Part shown: positions 1-8,193 of the stretch, piece by piece | Numbering within the stretch: the stretch's first letter is position 1 | How the letters are laid out: the number at the start of each line of letters is the position of its first letter | NCBI GenBank assembly: GCA_937969445.1 | Contig: CALBVZ010000091.1 | Location: forward strand, 1-40,157 | DNA: 40,157 bases | Source of the DNA: an uncultured Octadecabacter sp. | GTDB taxonomy: Bacteria > Pseudomonadota > Alphaproteobacteria > Rhodobacterales > Rhodobacteraceae | Reading direction: 5' to 3' | The notes under the pieces: generated by a model | Database searches by the model: none | The model's input: only the letters and a program-made list of their open reading frames with translations | Told to the model about the DNA's origin: nothing | Translations under genes and position numbers: made by a program

Positions 1-1
1 G

Positions 2-484
2 CTGGATGATCGCCTGAATGACACCAAAGCAGGCGACATCGTTGAACACTGCCCCGCCCTGCCTGCGATCACGCAAAACATCGCCACGCGTATCGCCACC
101 CATGGCGGCGCGGCGTTGATCATTGATTACGGGGATTGGCATTCCCTTGGCGACACCCTTCAAGCGCTGCAAAATCACGCGCCTGTTGACCCATTCGCAA
201 ACGCAGGCGAGGCCGACATCACCGCGCATGTGGACTTTGAGGCCGTCGCCACTAATGCAGCGCCAGCCATGCACACGCGCCTCACGCCGCAAGGCATCTT
301 TCTGGAGCGCCTTGGCATAACGCAGCGGGCCCAGACACTTGCGCAAAAACTGCGCGATGATGCCCTTAATCAGCATATTGCAGCACACCGCCGCTTGACG
401 CACCCGTCAGAAATGGGTTCGCTTTTTAAAGTACTGGGGCTATACCCTGATGGTGCCCCACCACCTGCGGGACTAGAACCATGA
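2..484 (+). CDS. Class I SAM-dependent methyltransferase, MidA/NDUFAF7 (DUF185) family, C-terminal part; 5' end outside window
   Basis: Open frame runs from the window edge; GGAALIIDYGDWHSLGDTLQALQNHAPVDPFANAGEADITAHVDF is characteristic of the family. Confidence 0.85.
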   Translation: MDDRLNDTKAGDIVEHCPALPAITQNIATRIATHGGAALIIDYGDWHSLGDTLQALQNHAPVDPFANAGEADITAHVDFEAVATNAAPAMHTRLTPQGIFLERLGITQRAQTLAQKLRDDALNQHIAAHRRLTHPSEMGSLFKVLGLYPDGAPPPAGLEP

Positions 485-1248
485 CCCTTGAAATCATTAC
501 CGCCGAAAGCCTTGCCCCATTCCGCCATGGGTTCTTCACTCGTCGCGGCGGTGCGTCTTCTGGTGTGTTCGAAGGCCTCAACTGCGGCACCGGTAGTTCC
601 GATCAGCACGAAGCCGTCACCATCAACCGCGACCGCGTGGCGGATGCAATGGGTGTGAAGCCGGACGCCTTGATGGGCGTATACCAAGTTCATTCACCAG
701 ATGTGATTACCGTCACCGCCCCCAACACAGACCGGCCCAAAGCAGACGCAATGGTCACGGCGACGCCGGGCGTCGCGCTGTCGGTCCTGTCCGCCGATTG
801 CCAGCCCGTCCTGTTTGCCGATTCAAACGCGGGCGTCATCGGTGCGGCCCATGCTGGTTGGAAAGGTGCGCTAGACGGCGTTCTTGAATCCACCCTTGAT
901 GCGATGGAGGCCCTTGGAGCCAAACGCGACAATATCTCAGCCGTCATCGGGCCCTGCATCAGCCAAACCGCCTATGAGGTCGGACCAGAGTTCTTTGAGG
1001 ACTTCATCACCAAAGACCCAGCCTTCGCGCGTTTCTTTGCCAATGGTGAAAACGGCAAATATCAATTCGACCTTCCCGCCCTCGGCATGCATCGCTTGCG
1101 GACCGCTGGTGTGGGACAAGTAGAATGGACGCGCCACTGCACCTATGCTGATCCTGACCGCTTCTATAGCTACCGTCGCACGACTCATAATAAAGAAGCT
1201 GACTACGGCCGCTTGATCGCAGCTATCACGCTCGGGCCAGCGATCTGA
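481..1248 (+). CDS. pgeF: Peptidoglycan editing factor PgeF / polyphenol oxidase (YfiH/LACC1) family
   Basis: HGFFTRRGGASSGVFEGLNCG, GAAHAGWKGAL and IGPCISQTAYEVG motifs; 4-bp overlap with upstream gene. Confidence 0.9.
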   Translation: MTLEIITAESLAPFRHGFFTRRGGASSGVFEGLNCGTGSSDQHEAVTINRDRVADAMGVKPDALMGVYQVHSPDVITVTAPNTDRPKADAMVTATPGVALSVLSADCQPVLFADSNAGVIGAAHAGWKGALDGVLESTLDAMEALGAKRDNISAVIGPCISQTAYEVGPEFFEDFITKDPAFARFFANGENGKYQFDLPALGMHRLRTAGVGQVEWTRHCTYADPDRFYSYRRTTHNKEADYGRLIAAITLGPAI

Positions 1249-1508
1249 TCTAGACTGAAATGCGGCAGGCCTTGCCATTTCCATGCCAAACTCAACCGGA
1301 AACAATCCACCCAATTCGCGGCGGACTGTCCACAAATATGCGCAATACCCTTATTTAACGCACCTTCACGGCGCTTCGGGGCATCGCCACATTTTCCGCA
1401 TTCTCGCGTACCGATTTTTTGAAATTTTCAACAACGGGCCAAACTCATGCCGCTTTGCAACGTCATCTTAATCCCATCGAGCAAGAAGACAAACATGAGG
1501 AAAAGCCC

Positions 1509-1676
1509 ATGACGAAGACACCACGCTGGTTGCAATCCACAATTGCAGAAGCCAAATCATGCAACACCAAGATGCCTTGGGAACGTGGCCTACGCCGCGA
1601 AGCCTTTATGGCCAGCCGACGGGCTGTTGCGGCACTCGCTGAAATGGATATGCGCACAGCGCGTCCAGCAGCCTAA
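1509..1676 (+). CDS. Small hypothetical protein
   Basis: Short ORF MTKTPRWLQSTIAEAKSC... (internal ATG of ORF 1419..1676), followed by a terminator-like hairpin; no family recognised with certainty. Confidence 0.5.
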   Translation: MTKTPRWLQSTIAEAKSCNTKMPWERGLRREAFMASRRAVAALAEMDMRTARPAA

Positions 1677-1717
1677 ATAGACCAACATCGCCGGCGCCTT
1701 CCCCTCGCTGGCCCGAC

Positions 1718-1757
1718 AATCGCCGCCCCTTGGCATTCGGGGGCGGCGATTCTCGTT
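1718..1757 (+). terminator. Terminator-like hairpin
   Basis: AATCGCCGCCCC ... GGGGCGGCGATT perfect 12-bp stem followed by a short T-rich stretch. Confidence 0.55.
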
Positions 1758-1982
1758 TAGGGGCTTTGAACCCTTCCACCAGAATCGCCAATTATGGCAG
1801 CAGCGTTTTCATACGCTCAACAATCCGCGAAATTTTGCGTTGATTGATCCTGATTTCCGCCCGAAATGTCGAAAAGTTTGACGCATCTCGTCGGTTTAGG
1901 ACACACTCTAGCGAACGAAACGCTCCTCAGATGTTGTTGGCGGGGGCCAACAGATGATGTGACCAACCAGACTGGTGATCGC

Positions 1983-2786
1983 ATGATGAATACGACCCCC
2001 TCAGCCCGCGCAGGCCTCGCGCAGGCAAAACGCAAAGTTCCGGTGGCCTCCTCAGCCCGGTTTACTCAGCATGACGGACGACCTCAGCGCGCGAAGCAAC
2101 TCATGCGCCGCTATGAGGTCGTCCATCTGCTTCCCAATGGCGACATTGACGACTTTACCCGTATCGCTCCGGCGCATCATGCGTTTGAAGATAGCTTTGG
2201 CTCTCTCGCACGTGGGGCCCTGCTTAAAACTGAGCGCGGCGTTGTTGCCATCGAAGACATCCTGCCTGGTGATCAGGTCAAAACGGTTACCAATGGGTTC
2301 CAAAAGGTGCTCTGGCGCGGCGCGATGACGTTGGTCCCGAATTCACCGCAGCAAGATGAACGCATGGGAAAGCTCGTGCGCTTTTCCGCAGACTCGCTTG
2401 GAATTGGCCGCCCGATGCCTGATCTATTGCTCGGTCCATCCGCGCGACTTTATCAAAAATCACCCGCACTTGAACGCATTACAGGGCAAGAAGCCGCCTT
2501 CGTTCCCGCAACCGATCTTGTCGATGGCGTGAACGTTGTCGAAGTTCAGCCGCAAGCACCAGTACAAGTCTTCCAATTGGGGTTCAGCGCCCATGAACGG
2601 ATCGCGGTGAACGGTGTCGAAGTAGACAGCCAAAATCCCGGCGCGCGCCATGAACTCGGCCTGCGCGGTGATATGCTTGGGCTCTATTTGGATCTATTTC
2701 CACACGTTGAGCGGATCGAGGACTTTGGGATGTTGATGCACCCGCGTCTGTCCTTGCAAGATCTGGATCTAGGCGCGGTTGCTTAA
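1983..2786 (+). CDS. Hint (Hedgehog/intein) domain-containing protein
   Basis: DSFGSLARGALLKTERGVVAIEDILPGDQVKTVTNGFQKVLWRG resembles Rhodobacteraceae Hint-domain proteins; ORF opens at 1866, start chosen at ATG 1983. Confidence 0.75.
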   Translation: MMNTTPSARAGLAQAKRKVPVASSARFTQHDGRPQRAKQLMRRYEVVHLLPNGDIDDFTRIAPAHHAFEDSFGSLARGALLKTERGVVAIEDILPGDQVKTVTNGFQKVLWRGAMTLVPNSPQQDERMGKLVRFSADSLGIGRPMPDLLLGPSARLYQKSPALERITGQEAAFVPATDLVDGVNVVEVQPQAPVQVFQLGFSAHERIAVNGVEVDSQNPGARHELGLRGDMLGLYLDLFPHVERIEDFGMLMHPRLSLQDLDLGAVA

Positions 2787-2794
2787 GGGCGCGA

Positions 2795-3295
2795 TTATGC
2801 GTCGCGCTTCAGCCGTTCTTCAAGGACATCAAACGGCACACCCGGTTCATCTTTTGCACCGCGAATGACCAATGATGTCTTCACGCTCGCCACGTTTTCC
2901 GCACTGGTCAGATCTTCTGTCAGGAAGTTTTGGAACGTGCGCAAATCGGGCGCTGCGCATTTCAGAACAAAGTCCACCTCGCCGTTCAGCATGTGGCATT
3001 CACGAACAAGCGGCCACTCTTGGCATTTCGCTTCGAACGCACTGAGATCAATCTCGGCCTGAGATACCAATCCGACCATCGCAAATACCTGAACCTCAAA
3101 GCCCAGTTCGCGCGCGTTTACGTCCGCATGGTAGCCGCGAATAAAGCCCTGCTCTTCCAATGTGCGTACACGGCGCAAACACGGAGGCGCTGAAATACCG
3201 ACGCGTTTTGCCAATTCTACGTTGGTCATTCGCCCATCCGCTTGCAGCTCTGCAAGAATCATCCGGTCGATTTCGTCTAACTTCTGTCCTGGCAT
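2795..3295 (-). CDS. Lrp/AsnC family transcriptional regulator
   Basis: LDEIDRMILAELQADGRMTNVELAKRVGISAPPCLRRVRTLEEQGFIRGYHADVN. Confidence 0.93.
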   Translation of the reverse strand: MPGQKLDEIDRMILAELQADGRMTNVELAKRVGISAPPCLRRVRTLEEQGFIRGYHADVNARELGFEVQVFAMVGLVSQAEIDLSAFEAKCQEWPLVRECHMLNGEVDFVLKCAAPDLRTFQNFLTEDLTSAENVASVKTSLVIRGAKDEPGVPFDVLEERLKRDA

Positions 3296-3467
3296 GGTTG
3301 CGCGCGTCCCCTATTGGCTGTCGCGATTCATACGCGTGCGCCCAGGTAGACGCAACATTATTTCAAATCTCCGCAACAACGTTTCATTGTATCAAACCAC
3401 CGCGATGTCTCTTTTACCCCGTCAACCGCGCGCGTATACGCTTAGAAAATCAAAACGGGAGTCTCTC

Positions 3468-4409
3468 ATGGCTGACACGCGCAAAACCAAAGTTCTTATC
3501 ATCGGCTCCGGCCCCGCAGGATACACCGCAGGCGTTTATGCCAGCCGTGCAATGCTGAACCCGATCCTCGTGCAGGGCATTGAACCTGGCGGCCAATTGA
3601 CGACAACAACCGAAGTCGAAAACTGGCCTGGCGATAGCCACGTCCAAGGCCCCGATTTGATGGTCCGCATGGAAGCCCATGCCCGCGATATGGGCTGTGA
3701 AATCATTGGCGACATCATTTCGTCCGTGGATTTTTCCAAACGCCCCTTCATCTGTCAGTCCGACAGCGGCACAGTTTATGAAGCCGACGCAATCATCCTC
3801 GCAACGGGTGCGCGCGCGAAATGGCTCGGCCTGCCGTCTGAAGAAGCCTTCAAAGGCTTTGGCGTATCGGCTTGTGCCACTTGCGACGGCTTCTTTTACC
3901 GCGGCATGGAAATCGTTGTCGTCGGTGGTGGCAACACAGCCGTTGAAGAAGCGCTTTTCCTCACGAACTTTGCGTCCAAGGTCACACTGGTGCACCGCCG
4001 CGATGAGCTGCGTTCAGAGAAAATCCTTGAAGATCGCCTGATGAAGCACCCGAAAATCGAAACCCTCTGGTTCCATGAAATCGAAGAAGTCTACGGCACC
4101 GATATGCCAAAAGGCGTCGAAGGCGTGAAAGTCAAACACACCAAGACGGGCGAAATCACGGACCTGCCGTGCAAAGGCGTGTTCATCGCCATCGGCCACG
4201 CGCCAGCGAACGAATTGGTCAAAGACGTTCTTGAAACCCACATGGGCGGCTATGTTGTCACCAAACCGGACAGCACAGAAACCTCCATTCCGGGTGTCTA
4301 CGCTGCAGGCGATCTGACCGACCACAAATACCGCCAAGCCGTCACATCCGCCGGCATGGGCTGTATGGCCGCGCTCGAAGCCGAACGCTGGTTGGCTGAG
4401 CAAGAGTAA
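3468..4409 (+). CDS. trxB: Thioredoxin-disulfide reductase
   Basis: IGSGPAGYTAGVYASRA, CATCDGFFYRG active site, GVYAAGDLTDHKYRQAVTSAGMGCMAALEAERWL; start at ATG 3468 rather than ORF start 3162. Confidence 0.95.
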   Translation: MADTRKTKVLIIGSGPAGYTAGVYASRAMLNPILVQGIEPGGQLTTTTEVENWPGDSHVQGPDLMVRMEAHARDMGCEIIGDIISSVDFSKRPFICQSDSGTVYEADAIILATGARAKWLGLPSEEAFKGFGVSACATCDGFFYRGMEIVVVGGGNTAVEEALFLTNFASKVTLVHRRDELRSEKILEDRLMKHPKIETLWFHEIEEVYGTDMPKGVEGVKVKHTKTGEITDLPCKGVFIAIGHAPANELVKDVLETHMGGYVVTKPDSTETSIPGVYAAGDLTDHKYRQAVTSAGMGCMAALEAERWLAEQE

Positions 4410-4417
4410 ACCGCTTT

Positions 4418-4449
4418 AACGCGTTTCCCTCGCATCGTGGGGAACGCGT
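4418..4449. other. Inverted repeat / hairpin downstream of trxB
   Basis: AACGCGTTTCCC / GGGGAACGCGT arms, 9-nt loop; no T-tract. Confidence 0.45.
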
Positions 4450-4562
4450 CCGACGACCAACGCAAAACAACTCAAGGTGGGAATTTTTTCAGTTATTCTC
4501 CCTATAATTGTAGACACGCCTCCGGCATAAAGAGATCCCGTCAACAATTATGAGGTGTTTGC

Positions 4563-5495
4563 TTGCTATTCATTCCAAGATTGCTCGCCCTGTCGATCGG
4601 CGTCACGCTACGCATGATCGTTCCACTTTTTGTTATTCTGTTCGCTTCAGGCTTTTTCTGGCTCGTTGTCGGCATTTTCACTCTCGGTTTGTCCAGCCAC
4701 ATTAGCATCGGCGTAACCATGGTGTTTATTTCACTTTATGGTACGCGCATTGCGCTTGAGCTGTCAGGCGAACGCAGCTTTCCAGACATCAAAATGATGA
4801 TCTATTATGCGTTTTTCTACGGAACTATCCTGCAAGTCACTTTGTTTGTAACCCTTTTCGGGTCTGCGGTCCTGTCCGCGTTCATGGTCGAAACATTTCC
4901 TCAGATTGCCATTTTCAGGGATGCATCTGCGACGCCGCAAAATCCGTCAGAACTGGCTAGCGATCTCAACACCTTCTCCATCTTCGTGCTTCTCGCTGTA
5001 TTCAGCTACGCCGTCGTACACACAGCACTTGCGGTTCCAATGGCGGGTGCCGCCCAAAGTACGGGCCATAGATCACAGACAAACCGCTTGTTTTCAGGGT
5101 TTGGCAGCAGCTTCCTTGCGCTTCTCCCAATCATCGTTCTGTCTATTTTTGTGCAGGTTTTCTTTAAGATTTACGCATTCATCATTGTTTTCTTTGGCCT
5201 TCTCTTGCTCAAACTAACGATCGCAATGAACCTCATTGCTGCATTTTTCGGATCAGATGAACGTCTGACATGGGAACTGTTTGAAACTCAGGACATTTCC
5301 ATTTTCTTGAAAGGATTGCTCGCCCTGTTTGTCGTGGTTTGGCTTCAATCATTGATTTGGTCAGCATCAGCGTTGGCATTGAAGAAACACCAAAAGAAAG
5401 CCACGCGACTTAAGGCTGAGACCCGGCAACAGAATGCGCCGGCCCCAGCCGACCTCAGAGCGCTGCGCAAATCGCGCCAAAATCACACAGTTTGA
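4563..5495 (+). CDS. Hypothetical multi-spanning membrane protein
   Basis: Long ORF with several hydrophobic segments; TTG start at 4563 or ATG at 4614. Confidence 0.7.
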   Translation: MLFIPRLLALSIGVTLRMIVPLFVILFASGFFWLVVGIFTLGLSSHISIGVTMVFISLYGTRIALELSGERSFPDIKMMIYYAFFYGTILQVTLFVTLFGSAVLSAFMVETFPQIAIFRDASATPQNPSELASDLNTFSIFVLLAVFSYAVVHTALAVPMAGAAQSTGHRSQTNRLFSGFGSSFLALLPIIVLSIFVQVFFKIYAFIIVFFGLLLLKLTIAMNLIAAFFGSDERLTWELFETQDISIFLKGLLALFVVVWLQSLIWSASALALKKHQKKATRLKAETRQQNAPAPADLRALRKSRQNHTV

Positions 5496-5510
5496 TCTAA
5501 TCTGTGAAAT

Positions 5511-5565
5511 GCAAAGTTTGTTCTTGCTTGAACAAACTTTGCCCCTATGTTCACGCCTGAACAAA
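5511..5565. promoter_or_regulatory. Two palindromic operator-like sites (GTTC-N6-GAAC)
   Basis: GCAAAGTTTGTTC-TTGCTT-GAACAAACTTTGC (5511-5542, perfect 13-bp arms) and TATGTTC-ACGCCT-GAACAAA (5546-5565), just upstream of the 5582 start. Confidence 0.75.
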
Positions 5566-5581
5566 CAACGAGTCGCCCGCA

Positions 5582-7660
5582 ATGGCTATGTCGCCCACCA
5601 AAGCCACCTCCGAGCAGGAGGATCAAATGTTCCGCCTGCTGCGGCAGCTGGATGTCGCACCGGATGCGTCCCAGCGCGCGTTGGCGCAGGCGATTGGTGT
5701 ATCCTTGGGCCGCCTGAATGCTTTGTTAAAGCAAGCCACCGATGCGGGCCTTGTGAACATCGAAGACCGCAACGGCCCCGACAAACGCGCACGCCATACC
5801 TATGCGATTACCGCTCGTGGTGCAGGCGAAAAGAACCGCCTCACAACCCAATTTCTAACCCGCAAACTCGCCGAATATAACGCGCTGCACGCCGAACTTA
5901 CGGGCAGCACATCCGGCCTAACGCCTATTAGTAACAGGAATACCCTTATGGAACACAACCTCGCCCCTATCCCTGAGCTGTTTGTCTCTTACGAGTCCGC
6001 TCAGAAGCTGAAAGTCGAAGCCGCGGACCTCGTTAGCCACGACCTGACACCACGTCAGATCTGCGATCTGGAACTGCTGATGAACGGCGGCTTCAACCCA
6101 CTTAAGGGCTTCCTGACCGAGGCTGACTACGACGGCGTCGTCGACAACATGCGCCTGACAACGGGCGAACTTTGGCCAATGCCCATCACGCTCGACGTCT
6201 CCGAAGACTTCGCAGCATCACTGGAAATCGGCCAAGACATCGCCCTGCGCGACCAAGAAGGTGTGATCCTTGCGACCATGACGGTCACAGACAACTGGGT
6301 TCCAAACAAAGCCAAGGAAGCTGAAAAAGTCTTTGGCGCTGATGATGACGCGCACCCAGCTGTGAACTACCTGCACAACCAAGCTGGCAAAGTTTACCTT
6401 GGTGGCCCAGTGACAGGTATCCAACAGCCGGTTCACTATGATTTCCGCGCCCGTCGCGACACGCCTAACGAATTGCGTGCTTACTTCCGCAAGATGGGTT
6501 GGCGCAAAGTTGTTGCGTTCCAAACACGCAACCCGCTGCACCGCGCGCACCAAGAACTGACATTCCGCGCCGCACGCGAAGCACAGGCCAACCTGTTGAT
6601 CCACCCAGTTGTGGGCCTGACCAAGCCGGGCGACGTTGACCACTTCACACGTGTTCGCTGCTACGAGGCGGTTCTGGACAAATACCCACAGTCCACAACT
6701 TCCATGTCCCTGCTGAACCTTGCCATGCGTATGGCTGGCCCACGCGAAGCCGTTTGGCACGGTTTGATCCGTAAAAACCACGGCTGCACCCACTTCATCG
6801 TTGGCCGCGACCACGCTGGTCCGGGGTCCAACTCTGCTGGCGAAGACTTCTACGGTGCTTACGACGCACAAGACCTGTTCCGCGCCCACCAAGAAGAAAT
6901 GGGCATCGAAATGGTCGACTTCAAACACATGGTTTGGGTGGACGAACGCGCACAGTACGAAGCGATTGACGAGATCGAAGACAAAGATAAGGTCACGATC
7001 CTCAACATCTCTGGCACGGAACTGCGCCGCCGTTTGGCCGAAGGCCTGGAAATCCCTGAATGGTTCTCCTTCCCTGAAGTCGTGAAAGAACTGCGCCGCA
7101 CAAAGCCGCCACGCTCCAAGCAGGGTTTCACAGTGTTCTTCACTGGCTTCTCCGGCTCCGGCAAATCCACAATCGCCAACGCGTTGATGGTGAAACTGAT
7201 GGAAATGGGCGGTCGCCCTGTGACGCTTCTGGATGGTGATATCGTTCGCAAGAACCTGTCTTCCGAGCTGGGCTTTTCTAAAGAGCACCGCGATCTGAAC
7301 ATCCGTCGCATCGGTTACGTTGCATCCGAGATCACCAAGAACGGTGGTATCGCGATCTGTGCGCCAATCGCGCCATATGCAACAACCCGCCGCGCCGTTC
7401 GTGAGGACATCGAAGGCTTCGGTGCCTTCATTGAAGTCCACGTCGCAACCTCCATCGAGGAATGTGAACGCCGTGACCGCAAGGGCCTCTATAAGCTGGC
7501 GCGCGAGGGCAAGATCAAAGAATTCACAGGTATTTCAGACCCATACGACGTTCCTGTCGACCCCGAGCTTTCTGTGGAAACCGAAAACGTGGACGTAGAC
7601 AACTGCGCGCATCAGGTGATCCTGAAGCTGGAAAGCATGGGCTTGATCGCCGCGGAATAA
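5582..7660 (+). CDS. cysC/sat: Continuous ORF: N-terminal MarR/EPS-associated-type winged-helix regulator (about aa 1-113) joined in frame to bifunctional sulfate adenylyltransferase/adenylylsulfate kinase (from Met at 5948)
   Basis: N-part QEDQMFRLLRQLDVAPDASQRALAQAIGVSLGRLNALLKQA...RLTTQFLTRKLAEYNALHAEL; Sat part QTRNPLHRAHQELTFRAA; APS kinase P-loop GFSGSGKST; no stop between the parts in the supplied ORF. Confidence 0.9.
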   Translation: MAMSPTKATSEQEDQMFRLLRQLDVAPDASQRALAQAIGVSLGRLNALLKQATDAGLVNIEDRNGPDKRARHTYAITARGAGEKNRLTTQFLTRKLAEYNALHAELTGSTSGLTPISNRNTLMEHNLAPIPELFVSYESAQKLKVEAADLVSHDLTPRQICDLELLMNGGFNPLKGFLTEADYDGVVDNMRLTTGELWPMPITLDVSEDFAASLEIGQDIALRDQEGVILATMTVTDNWVPNKAKEAEKVFGADDDAHPAVNYLHNQAGKVYLGGPVTGIQQPVHYDFRARRDTPNELRAYFRKMGWRKVVAFQTRNPLHRAHQELTFRAAREAQANLLIHPVVGLTKPGDVDHFTRVRCYEAVLDKYPQSTTSMSLLNLAMRMAGPREAVWHGLIRKNHGCTHFIVGRDHAGPGSNSAGEDFYGAYDAQDLFRAHQEEMGIEMVDFKHMVWVDERAQYEAIDEIEDKDKVTILNISGTELRRRLAEGLEIPEWFSFPEVVKELRRTKPPRSKQGFTVFFTGFSGSGKSTIANALMVKLMEMGGRPVTLLDGDIVRKNLSSELGFSKEHRDLNIRRIGYVASEITKNGGIAICAPIAPYATTRRAVREDIEGFGAFIEVHVATSIEECERRDRKGLYKLAREGKIKEFTGISDPYDVPVDPELSVETENVDVDNCAHQVILKLESMGLIAAE

Positions 7661-7692
7661 TCGCCCCGCGATTTCAACAACTTATCAAACGT

Positions 7693-7725
7693 AAAAGGTG
7701 CCCCACCATTGGGGCGCCTTTTTTT
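7693..7725 (+). terminator. Rho-independent terminator after sat-cysC
   Basis: AAAAGGTGCCCC ACCAT TGGGGCGCCTTTTTTT. Confidence 0.85.
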
Positions 7726-7883
7726 AATGTAAAGGCGACTAGGCGGACGAAACGGACGAGTTCAGATGCGGCTTTTTCTGACGCAGAAAACACTCGTTTT
7801 GCCACACAACTTTTTGGCAGTGCGGGACGTTTCGCTAAACCCGTCTGGATCCGCGATATTCGGGGTAAGTTTGAATTCCATAT

Positions 7884-8142
7884 TTAGCGTCCTCGTCCAG
7901 TTGCAATGCGCAGGCCCGCTTGAATGTCTGCCGCACCCGCGGTTGCCCATCGCGCAACAACATGGGTGATTGGCTTATCTGTGCCTTCACGTACTTTTTT
8001 GATGACCTTGTTTGCCAAACGCGGTGTCGCTTGCGCTTCGACGATCATGGTGCTGTCGTCGCCAATCATCACGCTCGAATTCGGGTCGCCCTCAGCTGTG
8101 AGTGCCCAAAGGCCCTCACAGACTTCGTCAAACGTGATTTTC
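7884..8142 (-). pseudogene. Remnant of MBL-fold metallo-hydrolase, N-terminal region only
   Basis: Minus-strand KITFDEVCEGLWAL then, one frame away, TAEGDPNSSVMIGDDSTMIVEAQATPRLANKVIKKVREGTDKPITHVV, after which similarity stops; frameshift near 8100. Confidence 0.65.
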
Positions 8143-8193
8143 TTTCCTACTTATCCCCTTGGAATGCGAATGCTTTTCCATTTCCTTGATCCT

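Noticed and set aside
3450-4403. Long ORFs antisense to trxB
   Set aside because: Shadow ORFs; the + strand is clearly thioredoxin reductase.
6218-7441. 407-aa ORF antisense to sat-cysC
   Set aside because: Shadow ORF opposite a strongly conserved enzyme; no recognisable domain.
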